This document shows, piece by piece, positions 1 through 5,155 of a stretch of 5,155 bases of DNA; the first letter of the stretch is position 1, and the number at the start of each line of letters is the position of its first letter. The notes under the pieces were generated by a model that was given only the letters and a program-made list of their open reading frames with translations, was not told where the DNA came from and did not search any database. Source of the stretch: Spirochaetota bacterium (GTDB lineage Bacteria > Spirochaetota > UBA4802 > JAFGJZ01); contig JAKJGA010000129.1 in NCBI GenBank assembly GCA_022704645.1, forward strand, positions 1-5,155. Reading direction: 5' to 3'. The translations under genes and the position numbers were made by a program.

Positions 1-13
1 TTTCTGAATAAAT

Positions 14-41
14 AAAAACCGGCTCATTGAGCCGGTTTTTT
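14..41 (-). terminator. Rho-independent terminator of the kinase/cyclase operon, probably bidirectional
   Basis: A perfect 12-bp inverted repeat (AAAAACCGGCTC at 14-25, GAGCCGGTTTTT at 29-40) closes a 3-nt loop. Its GC-rich core is flanked by A and T runs on opposite sides. Read on the minus strand it begins 5 nt after the stop codon of the diguanylate cyclase gene and ends in a T-rich tract, as an intrinsic terminator should. The T-run on the plus strand means it could also stop transcription arriving from a gene to the left of the window. That neighbour is not visible, so the bidirectional role is an inference. Confidence 0.93.
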
Positions 42-45
42 CGCG

Positions 46-1521
46 TTACTCTGTATCCTTATGCCATTTTAGACTGTTTTCTGACAGCATAAAACGGTTT
101 TTGCCGCTTGTCTTGGCTTTGTAGAGGGCATGATCTGCGAAATCGATAAATGCCTCAGCCATATTCTGAAAATAGCTCTGAGGTATGGGTTTTGGCATTT
201 CATTGACATCGAAATCAGGTGAATTAAGAAGTCCGACTCCGATTGAGCATTTGATCGTAAGAGGCTCACCGTTGACGTTTATGGGGTTATCTGTAAGCTG
301 GCTGTAGAAACGGTTGAGAACAATCTCAACATTGTCAAAATTTGTCTGCGGTAAAAGAACAGTAAATTCGTCTCCTCCGTAACGGCCTACAGCATCCGTG
401 TTTCTTGTTGCCTTAAGAAGTGATCGCCCTATAAGGGCTATTGCCTGATCTCCTGCAATGTGACCGTGCTCATCATTGATATTTTTTAAATTATCAACAT
501 CAACCATCATCAGAACGAGAGGATAGTTGTTGCGGAATGCTCCCCGAAGATCGCGAAGAAGACATTGAAAGAAAAATCCCCTTACATAGACTCCCGTGAG
601 AGGGTCAATCGTTGCGATTTGATGCAGACGTGAATTGTGAATTGCAACGGCAGCCTGATTGGCGAATACATTCAAAAGCGAAACGTCGTCTTCAAGGCTT
701 ATTTCTCGGTCTACATAGACGACTCCGACATTATAATCGGCAACTCTTAGAGGTATGGCTGTTCTGCCGTTTTTGACGTAAACGATTCCTTCGTTGAGAG
801 CTTTTCCAATGATTTCAGTTTCGTTTCCTTCAAGAAAATCCTTTATATGATGCTTGGGATTGAAGCGTCCTGTTGCCGCCTGAATTATAAGACCTGCCTC
901 TTCATCCATCATCGCAAGAAACGAATCTTCATGCTGTTCAACATTCATCGAGTTGTTGTCGCCGAATACAGCCAAAAAAGAATTTCCGACACCGAGAAGA
1001 CCCATTATCTGAATTAAAATTCCGTTAAGAAGTTCTTCTAAAGGCTGAATGCGGTGAAGATCCGGCGTAACATTCAGAATGTAGTTAAGGCTCTCGCGGC
1101 TTTTGCTGATTTGTTTTATAGAATTGGCGGATTTGAGCCCTACATCAACCCACAACAGAAGCCTGTCCGGTCCCTCGCTTTTGTCGAAATATCCCTGAAT
1201 GTCGAGTCTGCGAAGCAGTTCGCGCGGAGGATGTTCTGATGCGTATCCAGTCTGAAGTATTATCTGAATTATTTTATTTTTTTTGCGGAGTTCTGCGACA
1301 AATTCTTCACCTGTCATGCCGGGCATAAAATAATCGAGAAGAATCAAATCAAAAGATGATTTTTCAAGAATTGCCAGAGCTTCCGCTCCTCCCGGAGCAG
1401 TTGTGACATTGTGTCCTTCCCGTGAAAGGAGTAAGCGTGTTGCTTCGAGATATTCAAGATTATCATCCACCAGAAGAATTTCGCCGCCTTTCTCAGAGCT
1501 GAGTTTATATTTTCGAGCCAA
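46..1521 (-). CDS. Response regulator with REC-GAF-GGDEF domains (diguanylate cyclase)
   Basis: Predicted to make c-di-GMP from two GTP in the cytoplasm under phosphorylation control. With a TTG start at 1521 the protein has 491 residues. The REC domain (about 13-130) has the acidic pair D19-D20, phospho-acceptor D63 (in LLDYFMPG), T91 and K114, all the residues needed for phosphoryl transfer. A linker and a GAF-like domain (about 155-300) follow. The GGDEF domain (about 302-480) opens with DPLTG, has VDVDNLKNIND for metal and GTP binding (D341), GGDEF at 382-386, and the inhibitory RxxD motif (RNTD, 373-376) exactly five residues before it. It ends with the usual ALYKAK..GKNRF. No membrane segment or signal peptide is seen. 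It overlaps the upstream kinase gene by 17 nt, so the two are very probably cognate partners. The ATG at 1614 would give 522 residues, but the overlap would be 110 nt with no conserved sequence in the extension; TTG with AGGAGG is preferred. The ligand of the GAF domain is unknown. Confidence 0.95.
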   Translation of the reverse strand: MARKYKLSSEKGGEILLVDDNLEYLEATRLLLSREGHNVTTAPGGAEALAILEKSSFDLILLDYFMPGMTGEEFVAELRKKNKIIQIILQTGYASEHPPRELLRRLDIQGYFDKSEGPDRLLLWVDVGLKSANSIKQISKSRESLNYILNVTPDLHRIQPLEELLNGILIQIMGLLGVGNSFLAVFGDNNSMNVEQHEDSFLAMMDEEAGLIIQAATGRFNPKHHIKDFLEGNETEIIGKALNEGIVYVKNGRTAIPLRVADYNVGVVYVDREISLEDDVSLLNVFANQAAVAIHNSRLHQIATIDPLTGVYVRGFFFQCLLRDLRGAFRNNYPLVLMMVDVDNLKNINDEHGHIAGDQAIALIGRSLLKATRNTDAVGRYGGDEFTVLLPQTNFDNVEIVLNRFYSQLTDNPINVNGEPLTIKCSIGVGLLNSPDFDVNEMPKPIPQSYFQNMAEAFIDFADHALYKAKTSGKNRFMLSENSLKWHKDTE

Positions 1522-4030
1522 TGTGATCCTCCTGATCCGACTTGAGATGAATAATAAACTTTGTTCCTCCATTGATGCCGTTAGTGACTTCAATGCTTCC
1601 GCCGAATTCTGCACATACGATATTGTGAACCAGCGTGAGACCTAGTCCTGTTCCCACACCAAAAGGTTTCGTTGTGAACATCGGGTCGAATATTTTTGTC
1701 AGGTTTTCCTTGCTTATTCCGCTGCCGTTATCAGTCACACTGAGAATCACTTCTTTTTCTGTTTCAATAATGCTTACTTCAATTTTACCGCTTCCGTCGT
1801 TCGGACATGCTTCGATTGCGTTATTGACAAGATTTGTGATTACCTGAGAAAGCCTCCCCGGAACTCCGTTTATTTCAATGTAGTCCCGTTCGAAGGTCAA
1901 TTTAATTTCGCATTTGCTTTGCTTTAGAGAATGGCTGAGCAAAAGCAGAGTTTCGCGTATTACTTCTACGGCATTGAAATGGAAGCGGTCTTTTGGATCA
2001 AGGTCACGCGTTTGCGATTTGATGCCGTGAACGAAAGAGGCTGCTTTCTCTGCGGCTTTTTCTGCCAGATTCAGCGAGTGTTTTATTTCTGCGGCAATTT
2101 CGCGGTGATCATCATCACTTACATCAGGATCTCCGATTGATTTATCATATTCTTCTGTAAGTCTTGATATTTCAGAGAGAGAAGTTCTGATGGATGCGAC
2201 AGGAGTATTCATTTCGTGAGCAATGCCTGCAGTCATTTTTCCGAGTGATGCCATCTTGTCTATGACGAGCATTTTCTCCTGATTTTCCTTCAGTGAATGA
2301 TAGGCTTCTTCGAGCAGTTCCTGCTTGGTTTCGAGATTCTGAAGAAGAGTTTTGAGTTGTTTATCTTTGATAACTTCCTGGGCCAGCAGTATGCTTAAAA
2401 ACGAGTTTGATACAAGCTGGCGGATGTTTTCAATGATTTCGGCAGGTTCTGCCAGCTGAAAGACAAAATATCCGATGATTTCCTCATAATTCAAAAGAGG
2501 TTCTATGACCAGATTTGAAGAACCGCCTATTGTGCATTCTTCCGGTAAAAGTTCATTGCTCGGGAATTCTTTTCCGTCAATATTCCAGTATGTGTTTCCG
2601 TTCGGCAGATAATATAGTACAATTTTTGATTTTGAAAGTTCCTTGTCGCAAAATAGTGAAATGAAGAAAGATGTTACTCCGAATTTCGGTAATTCTCTTG
2701 AGATGTGATTTAAATAATTTTTCATGTCAATCAGGGGAGAAAAATAAGAGCTGAAAAGTATAAAAAGATAATCTTTTTTCTGTGTTTCAAGCCGCTTTGC
2801 TGCAAACAGGTTTTTTTCCGCTTCGATAATCATGAAGCGCGCGCTTTCAAAGAAGAATGCGGCTGAATTTTTCTGAATGCTGTTATAATCTGAAGATTCA
2901 AGAATATCTGCGTTCCATGCTGTTAGAAAATTATGCCATCCGGTGAAAACTTCATCATTACCGTTATTTTCTAATGAAGAAAGTAATTCTTCATTAAATA
3001 AATAAAGCAGTTTTGAAGAATCATCATTACTCATAAATTCTTCAAAATGCTTTTGTAATATATCAAAATTATCCGGTTTGGTAAAAACTGTACTTTGGAT
3101 AATTTCCTGTTTTGTTTTTTTGCCTGCTATGTAATCTTTTTGCGAGATATAATTATTTAATATGCATCCGCATGAATTCCTTATGATAAGTTTTGCCGGT
3201 ATCAAACGGCGTTTTTCAACTTTATCTCCTGACAAAACAGAACGCATTGCTTCAAGTGCGCTTTCTGCCATCTCTCTATGCGGCTGTTGAACCGTAGTCA
3301 GCGGTACGGCATTGCATTGCGATTGATCCGTATTGTCGAAACCGCTAAGTGAAATTTCATGCGGAACTTTTATGCCGTGTTTTTTAAGTACATCGAAAGC
3401 TCCCAGTGCACTGTCGTCATTTACTGCTATTATGGAATCAAAAGCAATTCCTGATTTAATTACTTCTTCAACAGCTTCAATTGCCAGATCGTATCTATAA
3501 GATACATGACGGATTAATTCATCGTTAACCGGAAGCCCCCGTTTAGTCATTTCATCCCTGAAAACCGATAGACGTAAATGTGCTTCGTCGTTGTTTTGCG
3601 GACCGGCAAGAAAAAGCACTTTAGATGCGTCGTGTTCATCAAGCATGTGGCTGACAATTTGGCGCATTCCTTCTTTGTTATCAAGAAGAATGGATACTGC
3701 ATCTTCCAGTTCGACGCCGATGCTGACAACGGGTATGGGTGAAAAGCGTTTAAGGAATTCCGACAGTTTGTCTTTCCCGCAGCTTTGAGACAGTGAGGCT
3801 GAAAGTACTATCAGTCCGTCAATTCGCTGAGCAGATGCCAGATCGTATATTTTATTCCATTGCCGGTGAAGAATGCTTTCGTCAAGAAGGACTCCGCCGC
3901 AAAAGGTTATCATTTCAATATTTCTATTGCGGGCGGCATTAAATAAATGGCGCCACATTGTGTTATTGTAGGTGCCGGCTATATCAAAGGTCAGAAATCC
4001 TATTGTGTGCTTTTCCGTGTTTGTTCTCAC
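1505..4030 (-). CDS. Soluble sensor histidine kinase with LacI-type ligand-binding domain
   Basis: This 841-residue protein should autophosphorylate in response to a small cytoplasmic ligand and pass phosphate to the regulator encoded next. Residues about 8-289 form a complete LacI/PurR-type periplasmic-binding-like core: the first strand (TIGFLTFDIAG), VNDDSALGAFDVL (N204-D205), SGFDN (D232), PLTTVQQP (243-250), and the family's usual ending LIPAKLIIRNSCGC. The helix-turn-helix of true LacI repressors is absent. Residues 290-425 are mostly helical and unassigned; about 425-550 look alpha/beta and may be a diverged GAF-like domain. A charged coiled coil (about 552-590) leads to HisKA, with phospho-acceptor H605 in HEMNTP; E606..T609 fits the ExxT/N phosphatase motif, so the enzyme may also dephosphorylate. 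HATPase has the N box N733LVNNA (N737), G1 box D767NGSGI and G2 box GVGTGLGL (791-798). No signal peptide or membrane helix is seen, so it should be cytosolic. It starts at GTG 4030 with GGAG nine bases upstream; an in-frame TGA at 4069-4067 rules out a longer form. The ligand cannot be told from the sequence. Confidence 0.95.
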   Translation of the reverse strand: MRTNTEKHTIGFLTFDIAGTYNNTMWRHLFNAARNRNIEMITFCGGVLLDESILHRQWNKIYDLASAQRIDGLIVLSASLSQSCGKDKLSEFLKRFSPIPVVSIGVELEDAVSILLDNKEGMRQIVSHMLDEHDASKVLFLAGPQNNDEAHLRLSVFRDEMTKRGLPVNDELIRHVSYRYDLAIEAVEEVIKSGIAFDSIIAVNDDSALGAFDVLKKHGIKVPHEISLSGFDNTDQSQCNAVPLTTVQQPHREMAESALEAMRSVLSGDKVEKRRLIPAKLIIRNSCGCILNNYISQKDYIAGKKTKQEIIQSTVFTKPDNFDILQKHFEEFMSNDDSSKLLYLFNEELLSSLENNGNDEVFTGWHNFLTAWNADILESSDYNSIQKNSAAFFFESARFMIIEAEKNLFAAKRLETQKKDYLFILFSSYFSPLIDMKNYLNHISRELPKFGVTSFFISLFCDKELSKSKIVLYYLPNGNTYWNIDGKEFPSNELLPEECTIGGSSNLVIEPLLNYEEIIGYFVFQLAEPAEIIENIRQLVSNSFLSILLAQEVIKDKQLKTLLQNLETKQELLEEAYHSLKENQEKMLVIDKMASLGKMTAGIAHEMNTPVASIRTSLSEISRLTEEYDKSIGDPDVSDDDHREIAAEIKHSLNLAEKAAEKAASFVHGIKSQTRDLDPKDRFHFNAVEVIRETLLLLSHSLKQSKCEIKLTFERDYIEINGVPGRLSQVITNLVNNAIEACPNDGSGKIEVSIIETEKEVILSVTDNGSGISKENLTKIFDPMFTTKPFGVGTGLGLTLVHNIVCAEFGGSIEVTNGINGGTKFIIHLKSDQEDHIGSKI
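1528..1533 (-). promoter_or_regulatory. Shine-Dalgarno site AGGAGG for the diguanylate cyclase, setting a TTG start
   Basis: On the minus strand, AGGAGG is followed by six bases and then TTG (codon at 1521-1519). This site lies inside the last codons of the kinase gene, whose TAA stop is at 1507-1505. The perfect match and ideal spacing make the TTG the best start and suggest that translation of the two genes is coupled. No ATG or GTG occurs in this frame between the TTG and the REC domain. Confidence 0.85.
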
Positions 4031-4039
4031 TCTTTGGTA

Positions 4040-4043
4040 CTCC
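4040..4043 (-). promoter_or_regulatory. Shine-Dalgarno site GGAG for the sensor kinase (GTG start)
   Basis: GGAG on the minus strand lies nine bases before the GTG codon at 4030-4028. No ATG, GTG or TTG occurs in the twelve open codons between this GTG and the upstream in-frame TGA (4069-4067), so GTG is the only ordinary start available for the full sensor domain. Confidence 0.7.
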
Positions 4044-4107
4044 GAAATAATCGCTATTTGCTGCCTTCACGTAATAAACAGAAGCCTGATTATTGATTCC
4101 TGAATTT

Positions 4108-4136
4108 ATTATGAACTATTTAATCGAACGGGTCAA
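4108..4136 (-). promoter_or_regulatory. Sigma70-type promoter of the kinase/cyclase operon
   Basis: On the minus strand a -35 box TTGACC (4136-4131) and a -10 box CATAAT (4113-4108) are separated by exactly 17 bases. Each box differs from consensus at one position. Transcription should begin near 4101, leaving a leader of about 70 nt before the GTG start of the kinase. No riboswitch-like fold was recognised in the leader by eye. Confidence 0.7.
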
Positions 4137-4152
4137 TTAAATTTCAAGAGAC

Positions 4153-4199
4153 CTTGCGGTTAAACCGGTTATTGCCTTACGGAAAAAGCTTTCCGCAAG
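4153..4199. repeat. Nested inverted repeats between the divergent promoters (possible regulator site)
   Basis: Outer 7-bp arms CTTGCGG (4153-4159) and CCGCAAG (4193-4199) enclose smaller symmetric elements: CGGTT-A-AACCG (4157-4167), the palindrome AACCGGTT (4163-4170), a CGGTTA direct repeat (4157 and 4166), and CGGAAA-AAGC-TTTCCG (4180-4195). The cluster lies just upstream of the kinase -35 box and about 25 bases before the -35 box of the TetR gene, where an activator or shared repressor could act. There is no T-run after the hairpins, so it is not an intrinsic terminator. Function is inferred from position only. Confidence 0.4.
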
Positions 4200-4224
4200 A
4201 AAGGATTGTGCGAGTGAAAAATAC

Positions 4225-4252
4225 TTGACAAAAAGTATACTGCGAGTATACT
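4225..4252 (+). promoter_or_regulatory. Sigma70-type promoter of the TetR/reductase operon
   Basis: A perfect -35 box TTGACA (4225-4230) and a -10 box TATACT (4247-4252) are separated by 16 bases. Transcription should begin near 4259, giving an A-rich leader of about 34 nt before the TetR start. The promoter is close to consensus, so it should be strong unless repressed, and its spacer and -10 box are covered by a palindrome. Confidence 0.8.
4234..4252. promoter_or_regulatory. Probable TetR-family operator over the -10 region
   Basis: Two copies of the self-complementary octamer AGTATACT (4234-4241 and 4245-4252) flank a central GCG, making a 19-bp near-perfect palindrome with an 11-bp repeat period. 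It fills the promoter spacer and the -10 box, so a bound dimer would block RNA polymerase. A related ATATAC follows at 4255-4260 and might be an extra half-site. TetR-family repressors commonly bind such palindromes in their own promoters; binding by this protein is an inference from position and symmetry. Confidence 0.7.
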
Positions 4253-4280
4253 AGATATACGAAAAGAGAAAAAAATAATA

Positions 4281-4286
4281 AAGGTG
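4281..4286 (+). promoter_or_regulatory. Shine-Dalgarno site AAGGTG that favours the ATG at 4293
   Basis: AAGGTG lies six bases before ATG 4293. The other in-frame start, GTG at 4284, sits within this same site and has only a weak purine stretch upstream, so the ATG start, three residues shorter, is preferred. Confidence 0.65.
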
Positions 4287-4292
4287 AATATA

Positions 4293-4943
4293 ATGAAATC
4301 GAGACGTGAAAAGGAAAAAGAATTAAGAAGGGAGCTTATTCTTGATGCGGCCGAAAAAGTGTTCATCAACAGAGGTTATGATTTAGCGACAATGGATGAA
4401 ATAGCCGCTTCGGCAGAATTTACAAAAAAATCTGTTTACAGCTACTTTCCGACTAAGGATGAGCTTTTTGCCGCTGTGATTTTGAGAGCATCAGAAATTC
4501 TGTTTCGGATTTTTAATGAGGTTTTCGTTAATAACAAAACCGGATTGGATAAAATAAGTGCAATCGGTGATGCCTATGTTCATTTTTACCGCGAATATAA
4601 TGCCAGTTTCAAGATTCTATCGATGCGCCGGTTCGGCGGTGTCGAACAGCCCGGAGAATATCGCGTAAAAATTGAGAAATACTGGTCGGAAGTTTTTTCG
4701 CTGATGTCAGACAGTTTTGTAGAGGGGCGTAAAGACGGTACTTTAAGAAAAGATATAGATCCGGTTACAGCGGCTTTATATGTAATGAGTTCATCAAACG
4801 GTGTTCTCGATTTTGTCGCGTCCTGCGGCGACTCACTCGAAAAGCATTACAAGGTGAATGCTGATGAATTTATAAAAACATCAATGAATATGATCGGTGA
4901 TGCAATTATTTCTGAAAAAGTAAAAAATGGAGGAAAAAAATGA
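4293..4943 (+). CDS. TetR/AcrR-family transcriptional repressor
   Basis: A 216-residue protein of usual TetR-family size, expected to act as a DNA-binding dimer released by a small ligand. A basic, charged N-terminal tail (MKSRREKEKELRRE) precedes the canonical DNA-binding domain: ILDAAEKVFINRGYD (16-30) as the first helix, the helix-turn-helix T33MDEIAASAEFTKKSVYSYF (to 52), then P53TKDELF. The rest is a helical ligand-binding and dimerisation region without family-defining motifs, so the inducer is unknown. The gene is preceded by a strong promoter containing a palindrome, which points to autorepression. Its TGA overlaps the ATG of the next gene (ATGA at 4940-4943), so the FMN reductase-like enzyme is its probable regulated partner. 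It is divergent from the kinase operon; whether it also controls that operon is not shown. Confidence 0.95.
   Translation: MKSRREKEKELRRELILDAAEKVFINRGYDLATMDEIAASAEFTKKSVYSYFPTKDELFAAVILRASEILFRIFNEVFVNNKTGLDKISAIGDAYVHFYREYNASFKILSMRRFGGVEQPGEYRVKIEKYWSEVFSLMSDSFVEGRKDGTLRKDIDPVTAALYVMSSSNGVLDFVASCGDSLEKHYKVNADEFIKTSMNMIGDAIISEKVKNGGKK
4929..4933 (+). promoter_or_regulatory. Shine-Dalgarno site GGAGG for the reductase-like gene
   Basis: GGAGG lies six bases before ATG 4940, inside the last codons of the TetR gene and followed by an A-run. The strong site and the ATGA overlap indicate efficient, coupled translation of the second gene. Confidence 0.85.
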
Positions 4944-5155
4944 AGATATTGGTTTTGCACGGAAGTCCGAAGGGAGAAGACAGTGTTACAATGCAGTATT
5001 CCAAATTTCTTATGAAGAAATTTCCGGAGCATCAATGGGCAGTTGAAAATATCGGTTCGATGATTAATGCTATTGAAAAAGACGCCGCCCGTTTTGATGC
5101 GGTAATTGATTCTGTACGCGGAGCAGATTTTATCATATGGTCGTTTCCGGTTTAT
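4940..5155 (+). CDS. NAD(P)H-dependent FMN reductase-like flavoprotein (partial, 3' end missing)
   Basis: Only the first 72 residues are in the window; the frame stays open to the last base. The N-terminus MKILVLHGSPKGEDSVT is the first strand and FMN-phosphate loop of the flavodoxin-like NADPH-dependent FMN reductase fold. ADFIIWSFPVY (62-72) is the strand and loop (usually ..SPVY) that lines the flavin ring. These enzymes move electrons from NAD(P)H through FMN to quinones, nitro compounds, iron centres or other acceptors; the acceptor here cannot be told. There is no signal peptide, so it should be cytosolic. The ATGA overlap with the TetR gene marks one operon. The missing C-terminal part would show whether it is a plain reductase or carries additional domains such as ferredoxin clusters. 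Confidence 0.85.
   Translation, partial: MKILVLHGSPKGEDSVTMQYSKFLMKKFPEHQWAVENIGSMINAIEKDAARFDAVIDSVRGADFIIWSFPVY

Noticed and set aside
1522..1614. N-terminal 31-residue extension of the cyclase from ATG 1614
   Set aside because: It lies wholly inside the kinase HATPase coding sequence, has no recognisable fold, and the TTG at 1521 has a perfect ribosome site at ideal spacing.
4180..4195. Hairpin CGGAAA-AAGC-TTTCCG as a terminator or attenuator
   Set aside because: The stem is only 6 bp with no T-run on either strand, and on the minus strand it lies upstream of the kinase promoter rather than in its leader.
4031..4280. A lost or frameshifted helix-turn-helix upstream of the LacI-like core, which would make the kinase a former repressor
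   Set aside because: An in-frame TGA at 4069-4067 lies just upstream, the other minus-strand frames show no helix-turn-helix-like sequence, and a good promoter and ribosome site occupy the region. The sensor begins naturally at GTG 4030.
4284..4292. GTG 4284 as start of the TetR gene
   Set aside because: This codon is part of the AAGGTG ribosome site that serves ATG 4293, and it has only a weak site of its own.
4169..4369. Minus-strand open frame across the TetR promoter and N-terminus
   Set aside because: Its translation is low-complexity (rich in F, S and I), it is antisense to a clear TetR helix-turn-helix, and it crosses a well-formed promoter. Other short opposite-strand or out-of-frame open stretches were rejected in the same way as shadows of the real genes.
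1..5155. CRISPR array, tRNA/rRNA, insertion sequence or prophage signs
   Set aside because: No spaced direct repeats, cloverleaf-like sequences, transposase motifs or terminal inverted repeats with target duplications were found by eye; almost all the sequence is explained by four genes and one control region.

Overview
The window is a bacterial chromosome segment, moderately AT-rich, with strong Shine-Dalgarno sites and sigma70-type promoters. It holds four genes in two divergent transcription units around a 262-bp control region (4031-4292). Nothing in it fixes the species. A cytosolic LacI-type sensor joined to a histidine kinase, a REC-GAF-GGDEF partner, and a TetR gene followed by a FMN-reductase-like gene would fit an anaerobic Gram-negative such as a spirochaete. 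That is a weak inference from gene style, not a match.

Left arm, minus strand (4136 down to 14): a promoter (TTGACC-N17-CATAAT) drives an 841-residue soluble hybrid sensor kinase. It has a LacI/PurR-type ligand-binding core without the DNA-binding helix-turn-helix, then a middle region of uncertain class, a coiled coil, a HisKA dimerisation domain and a HATPase domain. The kinase has no receiver or output domain. Its 3' end overlaps by 17 nt a response regulator with REC, GAF and GGDEF domains. The likely start of that regulator is a TTG preceded by a perfect AGGAGG site inside the kinase gene, giving 491 residues. The GGDEF domain keeps its catalytic motif and an RxxD inhibitory site, so it should be an active diguanylate cyclase. 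A 12-bp perfect hairpin with a T-run ends the unit. The two genes look like one complete pathway: a small cytoplasmic ligand (sugar-like by family) binds the LacI core, the kinase phosphorylates the REC domain, and c-di-GMP output changes.

Right arm, plus strand (4225 to the window end): a near-consensus promoter (TTGACA-N16-TATACT) overlaps a 19-bp palindrome that looks like the operator of the TetR-family repressor encoded next. The repressor's stop codon overlaps (ATGA) the start of a flavodoxin-fold NAD(P)H-dependent FMN reductase-like gene, which runs off the window. This looks like a small self-regulated redox or detoxification operon. Between the two promoters lies a cluster of nested inverted repeats (4153-4199) that could bind a further regulator.

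No RNA genes, mobile elements, CRISPR arrays or origins were seen.
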